From positions 3,217,501 through 3,281,500 of the forward strand of contig CAJHZI010000547.1 of NCBI GenBank assembly GCA_905160935.1: a stretch of 64,000 nt of DNA, in the 5' to 3' direction. Of the stretch, positions 10,446-24,000 are shown piece by piece. The translations under genes were made by a program, and so were the position numbers. The notes under the pieces were generated by a model. It did no database searches. It had not been told where the DNA came from and saw only the letters and a list, made by a program, of their open reading frames with translations. Position 1 is the first letter of the stretch, and every line of letters starts with the position of its first letter. The DNA comes from Enchytraeus crypticus (lineage: Eukaryota; Annelida; Clitellata; Enchytraeida; Enchytraeidae).

Positions 10446-12660
10446 GTGGACCGAGCATCGCTTGTAGACGTGGACTGTTAGAGATCTCGTTGAGATATCT
10501 GTTCCTCTTGTCCTCCATTGTGTTAGATTAATTTAATTACATGCGTATTAAATAATACATCTTTAGTTTATCTATATGGAAGATTTAGAGGTAGTTTGTA
10601 CCCTTGTATATTTCACTTGAAATCTTACGCTGAGAGAGGAGACAGGTTATCTGTTTTTCTACGTGCAAACACACACACATACACATAAACACACACCATC
10701 CACGGAAAGCGCACGCTAGAGCTAAATTGCAAAACGTCAATGCAATGATTATATTATGTATTTTTCACTGTTTTATCTGACTATGTTGTATTTGTTTAAC
10801 GTCAAGCTCGGTTTCGCTTAGACTCTGTTCGAATTCGTGGCCCGTTACTGATAAAATCTTGAGGACTACAAAATTGACATTTGGCACGGATGCTTTCAGT
10901 TATTGCCTCTTTAGCCTTCAGGCTAAAAAGGTAACCTACTAATAACTACTGTAAAGCATTGTCATCAGTATGAAAATAAGGGCATATTTCATGTATTTAC
11001 TATTGTGCAACGTAATTTATCGTTATTTTCTTTGTCAGTCTATAATGTGTTGCTTTATTTTTGGTTCATAAATTGTCTAATAAATAACTATGCTAAATGT
11101 AATTATTACTTCACATTGGTTAATGGCTATTAATTAGTAGGAATTGCCATTTGTCCCACATTATCCACTACTATAATTAGCCGGAAAACGTTAACTATTG
11201 TCTGCGAAGAAAATTAATTAGAATGTGTGGCTACCGTGAACTCAGACTTAGTAAATATAATAATTCACAAATATATTTTATTACAACTTATACTGTATTC
11301 GTAAATATATTAAATTACAACTTGTACTGTATTCGTAAATATATATATAATTAGCACAGAAATAGTTGTACATTGGAACGAGGTTAATATATTGATAAGT
11401 CCATACAATTCCGTAATTATGACAGCTATCTGTTAAATGAATACTACTAGTACAGATACAATATAAAACAATACATGCGTATAGCATCGCGAGTTCTTAA
11501 AATTATACGTTAGTAGCTCTGCCTACAATATTCACTATCAAAAGCAGAAATCTCGAAAAATCATTGAGTGAGAAATAAAAAAGTACAAATTGCAACTTAG
11601 GGAGGTAATACGAAACATTTATCTTATGAAAATATAAACTAAAAGGAAAAAACGTTATGCATAAATCAAATGATAATTGGCGCAAAAATAGTTACAATAA
11701 ATAATCTACACACAGAGGTTATTATTTAAAACTTAGGGTGAGCATAGGATAAATCGTTTATAGTATACCTCATACGAACAATATAAATTCGATACAACTA
11801 ACTACTGTAAATAAACAACACATAGACCTATGTTCAGTTTCGACTCGTTAACACATAAATAGGTTCAATTAAACCAGTTAGCTTCAACATAAAACAGCGA
11901 AAACGAAGTAAATTTATTACAAAATAAATATAGAGTTAGCACCTCTGTTGAAATCTACAGCATAATTATGTAACATACAACTTCTAATACACCTACAGCA
12001 TATGAAACAATTCTAGCACCATATAACGACTACTTCTGCTACTGTTCAGATCCTGAAAGCAAAATATATATTTACCATACCATATATACATTTTTATAAG
12101 ATTTCTAAATTGTGTATTTGGTCGTAGATATATAGCCAATAGTGACGTACGGTCCATCTACCGTCACGACAGTTTCAGCTATCTCTAGTCATTATACATA
12201 ATTATATATATATAATGAGCCAGTTCTGTCTGTCTGAAGTAACGCAGATTACAGCTCAATCATTTTGGCGAATATAAATTTAATCGCAGCGTTATGTGTT
12301 CCTAAATAGTAGCGCCAATAGTAGCTCAGTCGTGTGCGAACATAAATTTCATCGCAGCGTGATATAATTACTAAATAAAACACCTTTTCCATATATACGA
12401 AATTTTTATATATTGACTTCTTGAGAGGCGTATTTTCACTCTACTGTTATGCCAATTGTCAGATCAAGGATATAAATTCCTACGCAAAATCTGCTTCATA
12501 CTCTCTAGAGCACAGCGTTGATCAAGTAAGTTGGTCCCATAAAAATTCAATCTTTTACCAAACATTAGTGAAGCGGTTGGTCTGTAGTGACTTGAAACAA
12601 TACGGGGAACTATGTCTATATTGATCTATACTGTTAGCCCTATACAGTCCTATACGCTGA
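10446..12660. other. Intergenic, convergent gene ends
   Basis: AT-rich sequence with a short (AC)n run near 10670. No convincing exon. It should hold the 3'UTR of the minus-strand peptidase gene next to 12661. Confidence 0.4.
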
Positions 12661-12847
12661 CTAGACAAAGTTGTTGTTGTTGCCGCAGGCTCGTCTTGCG
12701 TTGTCACGACGACGACGTTGACAGAGACGAACGACAAGACACAGACCAACAATTAGCACTATGACACTGACAACCACACAAACAATAATTGTAATACTCG
12801 TAGTCCCTTCTGTCTCCCCACGTTCTCTACTGCTGTCGTTTAGTCTT
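12661..12847 (-). CDS. Peptidase last exon: transmembrane helix and tail
   Basis: The acceptor is TTTGCAG. The exon encodes a short linker, a hydrophobic stretch ([18 protein letters not shown]), the basic stop-transfer [10 protein letters not shown] and an asparagine-rich end, stopping at TAG. Two bases (AG) from exon 14004-14112 complete its first codon. The topology is type I: protease outside or lumenal, short basic cytosolic tail. Confidence 0.82.
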
Positions 12848-15007
12848 CTGCAAATATACAGTAAATAAGAATAGAATGCAATCTAGAAAATAAATACAAA
12901 GAATAAAATAAATGAGATCATCTTCATCAACATCTTCTCTTGAATCCCAGTTTAACTAGGGTTGGGAGACAATTTTGTAGCAATCAATAAAATGAATAAA
13001 TTCAATGTAATCCTAAATGAATAAAAGCTCAGCTGCTTTGCCGCATATAACCCGATTGATGGCAACCAATTATAGTTATAGCCCTCATGGTTAAACATTT
13101 CACACCAGTGTCATGACTAAACATTTCACACCAGTGCCATGGTTAAACATTTCACACCAGTGCCATGGTTAAACATTTCACACCAGTGCCATGGTTAAAC
13201 AATTCACATCTGTGCCTTGGTTAAACATTTCACACCAGTGCCATGATTAAACATTTCACATCAGTGACATGATTAAACATTTCACATCAGTGACAAGGCT
13301 AATCATTTCACATCAGTGCTATAGCTAATCAAAATTTCTTGCATATCGTGAATTTGAACTCTTTCATCAGAATAGTCTCAACGGTACTGTTAAATGAAAA
13401 TAATATTTCGTGGAAGGATGATGCAACACATGTCGACTAATACAATGCGATCATAACTAATTTGGTCGTCTCAAGGGCAAACGCCTCATATTCTTTATAG
13501 TCAGTCCGGCCCTGATATTCCTTTAAGTTAACAAGCCAGACATTAAACTTAAGAACTCTCTCTTTCTCTCTCTTTCTCTCTCTCTCTCAAATGTTCCACC
13601 AAGTGTCAGATCCAAGATTCACTCTCCGAGTCTGCTTTCACGATTGATAAATGGAACTCCATCGATCAATAAGTTTTCGCCGCACAAAGGCCTAGGCTTT
13701 TTCCAGAACTTCTGTATTCTATATCATGGAAAAAAATGTGGTTTCTGAAGTGGTTTCCAGTTGCCTTCCTCAGTTCTTTCCTAGCCACCTCTTGCGAACA
13801 CTTGCTGTTATCGGTTGGTCTATGCGTCAGCGTCACGTAGGCAACACGAGAAGTTAAGATACAAATACGGAAATACATTACATCCTGAAACCTCACAAAT
13901 TAAAATAGATATAAATGAATGTCACAGTATTGCATCGTAAACACCTACCACTTAATTATAAATGCCCGTTAAAATGTAAGTAATAGATAAACGTTAACTC
14001 TACCTTAATAGCTTAGCATAGAAGATCTCTCCACCAGATCTAGGACTAACAGTAAAATCTCTGGAAGCTATGTCATTCTCAATCACAGTTATAACCTGCT
14101 CCGAATTCGGTCCTGCAAATAACCAACCCTAAATTAAACTTCATTATCATCAACGACATCATGATTTTTAAAGCTGCAAATATTAATTATATAGAATTTA
14201 GAGACTACAAAAAACCGAGTCAAATCTATAGTTATTTTGGTGCCTAACTGTGAATCAGTACGGTTTAAGTTGAAGGGTTTAAAATAAAATCAGGGTTTAA
14301 ATTCATCGCTTACTTCGTCAAGGGTTTATACTTTCGACTCGTCCAACTGATTAGATAGTAAAATCGAATTCAGCTTTAGCTCTATTAGCGATAAGAAGAA
14401 ATAATAATTGAAAGTAAATTATGTATAATGCAATAACCAAACATTTAAAATAGTAATATTAAAATGTTATCAACAAGGGGCTGATAGAAGAGTTTTCTGT
14501 TGATTGTGACTGCTGTACTTCATTCTTTATAGTATTTTACCAAAAGCGCCGCTCAAATCGATTACAGGTATAAGAGTTACTCTTAATTTTTGTAACCTTT
14601 GAAGCAAATATACTGAGTTAAACAAACCGTCAGTTGCGCTAGCTGAAGGCTGCAGAACAAATCGGACACTGCTATCAGAAACAACAAACACGGCATCAGT
14701 CAATCTCTCGCGAGCAACAGAACTTCTCGTTGCTATATAATCCACTGTCGCTTCGATGAAGGCGTTTCTAATGTGAGCGCTATTGAGCAGCGAGGCAGGG
14801 ACGGAGTGGAAGATTATTTCTAGATATATCGGTTCATCAATGATGAAGGGAGCTGTGGTTGATGAAATAGCAGGAGAAGAAATATCAGGAGACGTGGCAG
14901 GAAGTGACAGAAGTATAGATGTTCTATTTTTCGATGGGCAGAGAATTCCAGCTCGTGGGCACTGCACTAACCCAATGTATCCTGCAACCTGAAACACATA
15001 AGTATAT

Positions 15008-15073
<66 letters not shown>

Positions 15074-18000
15074 ATATAGTTGCATAATCTCAAATGATAA
15101 ATACATCATCTCTCTTTCTCCGTGCGCTGAATACTGGCAAGTCCATGATATATAGCGCATCTACTTACGCCTTCATTTTTATTAATGCCAACACATAAAA
15201 ATCAACAAGCAAAGTTAACATAATACACTCATATACCCAAATAGTTCAGTATACAATACATTACAAATTAATTATCTAAAGCCCGATAGTGGTGTAGCCA
15301 GGATTCAATTTTGGAGGGGCACTTTAATCTTGGGGAACAGTATGGGAATTTAGAATAAAATTTAGTTTAGTTTTTTCGTCGCCATTGTATTGTAGCCAAT
15401 CTTGATTGAAAGAGATTCATAAAATACGACAATTTAGTATATAATAAAAATATCAGGATAGGCTCAACATTTGTTTCAGTAGCACAGCTTAATATTATCA
15501 AGAACAATCCTGCTGCATTTCGAACCGATGGCCTAATTTTTAGGCATGCGATCTATCAACTAGGCCTATTACCTGGAATTAATTAATTAATTAAACTACC
15601 TGGATACCTTTAATTCATGGAAGCAAGCTTCGGGTCTATTAATGAGAAACAAACTCAGTCTACATTAAAACTACATAAATTTATTCCGATATTTCATAAA
15701 CAACTACATTTCATTGACGAAAGGCGTCAAAGTGAAGTGTACATTGAAGAAACAGTGAAACATAAATTAAATATTTATTAAATATCTATAAATATTAAAT
15801 TTATTAAATCATCATCATCATCATCATCATCTTACTTTAAATCCCAGTTTAACCAGGGTCGGGATTACATTTATTTATTAAAAATATAAGTTAATTACAT
15901 ATAAGACAATTTACAACTACTAAAGCGAAATGTATTTTGACTGTAGTAAAAAAAGTTAGAAGCTAATGTTATCGTCAGTTTCCTCACTCCAGAGCGATGT
16001 CAGTGACAAGCGAACCCAGGATTTGAACCCCGTACATACTAATACGCAGTCGAATATCTTACCGAAATCGCCACTGGCTCCAGCCAGTGTCTGTAACTAG
16101 TCGTTACAGGCTGAAGCTAGTGGCGATGTCGGTAAGATACTCGACCGCGGATCAGTATGTACGGGGTTCAAATCCTGGGCTCGCTCGTCACTGACATCGC
16201 TTTCGAGTGAGGAAACTGACGTTAACATTAGCTTTTACATAATAACAGGCTACTGAAAGAAATACAATAAAAAGTTTGAGACAAAGTATATCCCCAACAA
16301 GACTTTGCGGATCTAACAAGAACCTGAAACAAGAAGAAGTAAACCTTGATGACGGAGTCATATGGACAGAGCTGAAAGACTCCACGAGCACCGACCCGCA
16401 CCAGGGGCACTCCTGACTGTGAACACTTGTGCACGTAGCACCGACCTGATGTAGGCACCGCTGCTGTGCTGCTCTGCAACAATGTCAATAGTTGTACGAT
16501 TGATGCAACACACAAGAATTATTGTCCCTGTAACATTGGGATGTCCGTAAAGAAATTGTGGGATATCACAAGAAATTTTAAATACGGTACTAATTAGATG
16601 TTCTTTACAGAAAAAATAACGCATACGGAATTAGCTTAGTTTTATTGCATTCACCTTTGCTTTTATACAAAAATCAGTGAAACGCCGCTTTCATTATTTA
16701 AACTTCATAGTAGTTTTGTTTTCATAATAGTTTGTTTTCATTAAACTTCATTTTTTTAAGTTTCTTAACTTCATGCAGTTTTGTTTTATCCATTTCTTGA
16801 TATATGAAAACAATTCCAGAAATAGAAAAAAACAAAACTACAATTGGGTTCGTTTTCACGCCTGTGTTTCAGTAAACTGCCCGTTGATAATAGTAACTCA
16901 TATGAAAAATATTACGTCATAACTGAGCTTAACTTCATAATATTTTGCAACAGTTACTAACAGTAAATCAATCCATCAACCACAATAATCGTTGACTTCC
17001 TACATCATTCTACATTTCTCTCATTGGTTCATTTTCTAGGGAATCGAATGCGGCCCTCCAGTGTATGGAGCCAATGAGGTTAGAGCTCAGACATAAAATT
17101 TTTTAATAAACTGTATATTACACCTTTCTCGATGTCGACTATACTAGCAGTAACAGATAAATAAAATTCTACAGATATCAGAACAAGCTTCAGAAAGGTA
17201 ATTTAAAGTACCAGTAAAGTTAGATTAGATACGAAACAGCGGCTCTGCGGCTCATGTTCCTCATCAAGATTTACTTCTACTCCATCTGGTGGCCGCTCCA
17301 AACAACTGTCCTGTATCATTGCAATATGCCATTAGCATCGAGCAATTAATTATCTACAACTTTAATATTATAAAGATCAGTACTAATAAGAAATCCATTA
17401 GGATTCAGAGGTTTGTGTTATCAATTTGAAACAAATGGCCGTCAAATAATATCATTGGGAGTACGTTGTGTTACTAGCACAATAGTCATATGTCTCTGAT
17501 ACCTGATCATATGTAGCTAAATGAAACAATGACGCTACAGGAATACATAGAAGCAATAACTTGTTTTATCTTTTTGAAAAAACTAGTTTCCATAGTTTGC
17601 TAACAATATCATGAATTAGTCAGCATATCCTTTCATTTATTGGAAAATCATGCAGTGATTTCGCTATTAACGCTATGATTTTCCTTCAATCTTTTTTATT
17701 TGTATTTACAATGTCACAATAATACTAAATGCAAAAAGACTAGCAAATAAACAAACTAACAAAAAGAAGGTTACCACAGATGAGACTTAGCAGCCCTGTG
17801 AGGCAATACAGTCAGTAGCAGCAACTGAGAATAACATATTCGTTTACTAATTATTTACTATGCAGAATATTGTAGAACCTTTGGTTACCATACACTCTTA
17901 GTACTTTTATTATAAAGAAGATAACTATAAATATATCAAAAACAGTCAAAATAAAATTAATGCAGATGACGTTTTAGCCCAGTAAGTATGTATGTTGCAG

Positions 18001-21000
18001 AGTGTTTGGCACTAACAAGGTGAACAGAAGCAGAGATTGCATGTGGCAGAGATGAAAATGTTGCGTCTAATGTGTGGTATGGCTAGGAAGTATAGAATGA
18101 AAAATGAATGTGAGCATGAATTTGAGTATTGAGGGGATTATGGATAAGCTTGGCTCCGTCGAGATTGAGATGGTATGGGCATATAGTCACATATCTCTAT
18201 TTTTCACGTCTCTCTTAATGATCGCATCCAAAGTCACGTGTGGTCTACCCCTTTCTAACTTAACCTCCACCTCCTCCCATCAAGCTCGCTTCACAATATC
18301 TTCCTCTACATTTCACACTATATAGAATGGTATAAACATATATGACATGAAATTAAAATTAAGATCAAAAATTTTTCCGCAGACGTCCACGAAAGCGCCA
18401 AATGGAGACAAGCACACTGAGAGCAGACCCTGCAGAAAAGCGGGATTAACGCTGAGAAAAAATGGGAAGGTTTAGGCATATGAATAAGTCAAGGTTGGGT
18501 TTAAGCTTATGAATACATCAAGGTTGGGTCTTACCTCAAGATTTGGTCGATATATTCGACATCCGTGTAAGAATGGACTTGAATCACAAGTTGCTTTATG
18601 TGTGTGCATGTAGTGACAACCACGATCGCTAAATAAAACACATAGCATGCTTGATTAACTATGCATAACAGCATATAGTTCTTGATCCTGAACTATATGC
18701 TGATGACACTCAACTATGCGCTTGTTTAACCCACAACTGTTTTTGTGATGCTGAAGCCCACCTACAGCAAAATTGTCAGTCTACATCCTCTTGGATGGCT
18801 GCTAATTTCTTAGCACTAAATCCATCTAAGACTGAATTCTTGTTGCTTGGGACACCTCCACAGCTTCTGAAGCCGAATGAAAAAACCCTTTCGTTATCTT
18901 CAGGTATTACAATATCACCCGTTTCCTCAGTTAGAGATCAGGTGATATCCTTGATAAACATATAACCTTCCATGAACACATAGTTATACTTCCCAGGCAT
19001 GTTTCTTCCTTATCCGTGATCTTCATCGAATACGTTCATATTTATCACAAAGACCGCCGATACAATCGGTGAAACTCTTGTACAATCCAGGTTGGACTAC
19101 TGTAATTCCCTGTTTTTAAATCTTCCTAGGTGTGAGATTGATCGGTTGCAGTTTGTTCAGAATTCTCTTGCGCGAGCAATATTTTGTAGTTCCAAGTACT
19201 CGCACGTTACGCCTAATTTAAAGTCTCTGCACTGGCTAAAGATTAAAGAGCGTACAATTTACAAGACAACTTCCTTAACCTATAAGTCCATTATCACCAC
19301 TGGACAAAGTTGTAAGTCTCATTCGATTAAAGTGATGCAGCCTTCAATTACTCGGTCTTCTACATTAATTACTCTTGTGAGTCCTAGCTTACCTTCATGA
19401 TCCAAGCTGTCTAATCTTTCTTTCCAGCATGCTGCACTGCAGATATGGAATTCTCTTCCATCCACTCTTCGAAAGTCTTCATTTGAATCACATCGGACTT
19501 TGTTTTCCTACGAGCAGTTCCTTAGGCAGTTTTAGGCATGCTACTTTTCCATCTCTCTCTTCCATTCAGTGTCCACGAGTTGCGATCAGAACGCAAACCT
19601 CCATTTCTTTAGTTTCCTTCATCTTTGGACTGATTTTTTGGATTTTTGTTATTGTTATTATTATAGTAAACAGAAAGAATTTCATAAAACAAAAAATGAA
19701 TTAAATTTATAACTTCTTATAACTTAATCAGTCAAACTTTAAGTTTTTCTAAATCATTTAATATTTTATATAGGGAAATAAAATATAGGGATGAGATTAT
19801 AGCATAAAGAAATACAGAAAATAGTCCCTAAATATTTCACAAGATTGTAAACCGTTAGCAAAAATTTTATAAAATAATTGCATGCCGTCATTAATTTTTA
19901 GTACTAATATAATTACATTTGAATGCTATTTGTATATTTCTTAGAAGCATAAATATGCTAAAGCCTAATTTACATCAGTTTTATGTGTCTTTGACAACAT
20001 ATTCAATTACATGTCTACAATTTATCTGTATTCGGAAGCATACTACAAAGTAAAGGTAAAGGAATGATATGTTTCAAGCCAAACCTTCCACTGCAGAAAT
20101 ATTTATTATCACCACCATCACAGCCTTCAGTCACTCCAAATTTATCACCCTCACCTAGAAATTTAGAAGGATAAAAGTAACTTAACCTCCAACTAAAGTA
20201 TTAAATTTTCATGCCATAAATAGGGCTAAATAAAATATTTATGTCTAGCATATATAATAAATAATAATAGTCAAAAATAATTAAGAATTTTTTTTACAAT
20301 TACAAATATTATATATTAATATTAAACAATACTTCATTACGTTCATTAAGTTTCACTGGCTGGAGAAAAGTGTCAATGTCGGTAAGATATTCGACGGCGG
20401 ATCAGTATGTGAGGAGTTCAAACCCTGGGCTCACCCGTCACTAACATCGCTTTCGAGTGAGGAAACTGAAATTAAAATTAGCTTTGCCAGCTTTTGAAAT
20501 AATTAAGTTTAAAGTTATATGAGTAATTAAGAGACGATATCATAGAGGCATTTACCTCTTCCCCACCAGAATTCATCAGCAAGAGAGTAGTTAACACAGT
20601 ACCATCCCGTGTCTTCAAAGTACGCAAGTGTAATGTTGTCTACTGATATTAGCTCATGCTGTATGACACATACAATCAATATTAATTCTAAGAAGATGAT
20701 ATCTCAAATTATTCTAGGATGCCAAATTACTGTAATTTTAAGATTTAATCTTATGTTAATTGATGTGATCTCATGCTAAAGTAGACGACCTTGCAATTCT
20801 TTATTTGAAAAAGGTTACACTATACTGTATGAGTCACTGTCATTGTGCACAGTACAATGCATCACTGTCATCGTCATCTTCCCTTGAGTATAAAACACAA
20901 CACGGGTAAATACACTACACTATCAGAAATATTGATTGTAACTGTGGAGTAAATGATGGGCCATCAATTAGGAAGAACGAGTGATGGCAGGTTGAACACA

Positions 21001-24000
21001 AACCTCAGGATGTTGGAGGCTATTCTTAACTCACACTGGCAGAAAAATCAATGTCTACCAAAAGGCAACGAATACAAATAGCATAGTCAAGAAGAGAATA
21101 TGGAAATTTACAAAAATACCAATAAGCTAGAAAACGCTGTAGCAAGTGAGGCATGTGCCATGTGTGTAACTAAAGGAATTTATCAAATAAACAAATCAAT
21201 CAATACGAATTTAACGTCCGGTTCCTCGCCATAATAATAATAATAATAAAGGTTTAACGTCCGTTTCCTCATCCAGGGATGATGTCAGAGACGTCCCCAA
21301 CAGCACACATCACTACAGATCAATTCACCCAGACCAATTTGCAAAAGAAATGTGCTGAGGAGAAGTAAGGTCCTAAACGAAAGCCAGTCCGGTGATCAAA
21401 AATGATCAGGGTAGATTGATTATGTCCATGGTGGGAAAAGGTAAGTCTAAAGCTTGCTAGAGAAGGTTGAAAGAGAAGAACAAGAGCGAAGATTAGCAGG
21501 TAAAGAGTTCAAGATTGTGGGTGCTGTGTAGGAAAAAGAACGTCTGCCCAATGATGAGAGAATATTTGGAACAGAGAGAAGATTGGCATCGGTGGAAAGA
21601 AGTGAACGTGAGGGACGATAGGGAAGAAGAATTTCCGATAAGTAAGAAGGCTTGCCAAATCGCAGAGTTTTGAAAGTCAATAGAGCTATTTTATATTTTA
21701 TGCGTTGATTAACAGGGAGCCAGTGAAATCTGCGAAGTAAAGAAAGAGAGCGAAATTGAAGTCGAGAGGACTTGCAAACAACACGTGCAAGAAAATTTTG
21801 GACGTGCTGCAAACGATTGAGAGAAGAAGTAGGCAATCCATGTAATAATGAATTACAGTAGTCGAGCTTTGAATGAACTATAGAATTAGCAAGGATAGTG
21901 GCTGAATTTCTAGTTAGGGATGGACGTATTTGCCTAATCTGACGAATCTGAAAGAAAGAAGCGCGACAAACAGAAGAGATATGGGATTTAAAGTCAAGGT
22001 TTTCATCAAATATGACTCCAAGGTTTTTGGCATATCAAGAAGGTGAAAGAGCAAGATTCTGAAAATTAACAGAGTTATTGGTAATTTTACTTCTTTGCAA
22101 AGGAGTGCCAATTAAAAGGTATTCAGTTTTGGAGGGATTAACAGCAAGACAGTTAGCACAAAACCAGGAATAAACCTTGTCTAGAATGGATGAGAGATGG
22201 GCCAGTTTCTGATCGGAATCATGATTAGAAAAGGAAACATACAGTTGAGTGTCGTCTGCATAGAAATGAAAATTTACAGAAGACTGAGCAAGCAGGTAGC
22301 GAAGAGGAGTGATATATAAAGAGAAGAGCAATGGACCTAACACGGAACCTTGAGGAACACCGCGTAGGAGGGGTAATTCGGAAGAGCGATTTTGACCAAT
22401 AACAGATTGTGTGCGACATGAGAGATGTGATGTGAGAAGTGAAAAAGCAGAATCAGAAATGCCAAAACAAGATTTAAGCCTATTTATTAGAAGGCCATGG
22501 TCAATTGCATCGAAGGCAGCAGAGAGATCTAGAAGAACCAAGGCAGAAACCTGTTTGCTACTCATGGCCAAGCTAAGATCATTATGTATATGAAGAAGAG
22601 CGGTTTCAGTAGAATGGAGTTTTCTATAGGCAGATTGATAATGAGAGAGAGAAGGGAAAGAATCAAGAGGAGTGTATAAACGGGTATAAATTACCTTTTC
22701 AAGAAGTTTAGAGATGAAGTTAAGATTGGAAATAGGACGGTAACTGGAAAGATCATCTTTTGGTAGAGAAGGCTTTTTGGCAAAGGAGATAAAACTGCCT
22801 GTTTGAAGGAGGTCGGGAAGATACCTACTGAGAGTGAGAGGTTGATTAAGTATGTAATAGGAGCAACTAAAACATCAATACAGGATTTCAGTAATCGTGT
22901 AGGAATAACATCAATGCAGCAAGATGAGTCGGTTGAGCAAAGAATAAAATTGCGTATTTCTTCCGGTTTAGCTGGTTCAAAACTAGAAAGTAGTGGTGGC
23001 TCAGGCATATTTACAGAAATGGTGTTGTCCATGTCAATAGAGTTGGAGGGTATAGAGCTACAGAGTTTGGCAATTTTGTCATCGAAAAAGTTGAGGAAGA
23101 GGTAGCAAGAGATGATGGTGAGGAGCTAGAGGGGAGTGACTTGAGAATGGTGCGATCAAGCAGAGAATAGAGTGCTCCCCATAATTTCTTGGGGCAATTT
23201 TGATTCTGCGAGATTAGATTTTGATAATGAAAGCTTTTAGCAAAACTAATCATTTTATTTAATAATTTTCTTTTTTGAGGTATTTGGACTTAATGTCAGG
23301 ATTTTGTAGTTCAGGTGGATTTTTCAGATCCTTCCTGAACTTAGTTTTGAACGTTCAGATTTTCGTTTAAGGATTTCTTCAGAAATGAATGGTTTCCTAG
23401 GGTTTGAGCGGCAATGAATGGTTGTGAGAGGGGCATGTTTGTCTAATATGAAAGAAAGTACGGAGCTAAATTGAGCTGAATATTCGGCAACAGTTGAAGA
23501 CAGATTAGAATACAAAGAAGAGGACACACAATGTCAGCAGAGAAGGTGTCAATGTTAATAGAAGAGAGTTTTCTATAAGTTTTAAGTGTCCTGGAAGGGT
23601 GTACATTCACAGTCACAGGCAATTTACAGAAAATAGCACTGTGATCTGTTAATGAAGGATAATGAATGTGACCAGAGGAGTGAGTAGGGGAAGATATATG
23701 TTGTGTGAGATCAAAGGCATCAAGTGTTGATAAAAAGGCAGAAGAATAATGGTCATCGGAATCAAGGTGGATGTAGAAATCACCCATAATTATTAAATCA
23801 GTGGGTATTGAGGCAATATCTTCAAGAAGCAAGGAAAAATCAGAAATGAAATTGGCCTTGGATAAAGAAGGTGGTCTGTAGACAATCAAAAAGAGGTAGG
23901 ATTTGGATTTGCATACAAGACAGAACGACATATATTCAAAGGATAAAAATGGAGAACAATTACAAACAGAGAAAGAAAAAGTTGACCTAAAAATAGCAGC

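Noticed and set aside
13080-13335. 26-bp repeats considered as CRISPR-like
   Set aside because: Head-to-tail without unique spacers; an ordinary minisatellite.
14924-15155. ORFs of alternating I and Y around 15.0 kb, and similar ones at 25.5 and 48.2 kb
   Set aside because: They are translations of (TA)n microsatellites; only the part of the 14527-15093 frame below 14988 is a real exon.
16109-16190. True tRNA gene (A and B boxes)
   Set aside because: The same sequence recurs many times with a long non-tRNA tail and does not fold as a cloverleaf; it is a SINE.
22411-23105. Plus-strand ORFs within 22.4-23.1 kb
   Set aside because: Antisense shadows of the minus-strand LINE reverse transcriptase.
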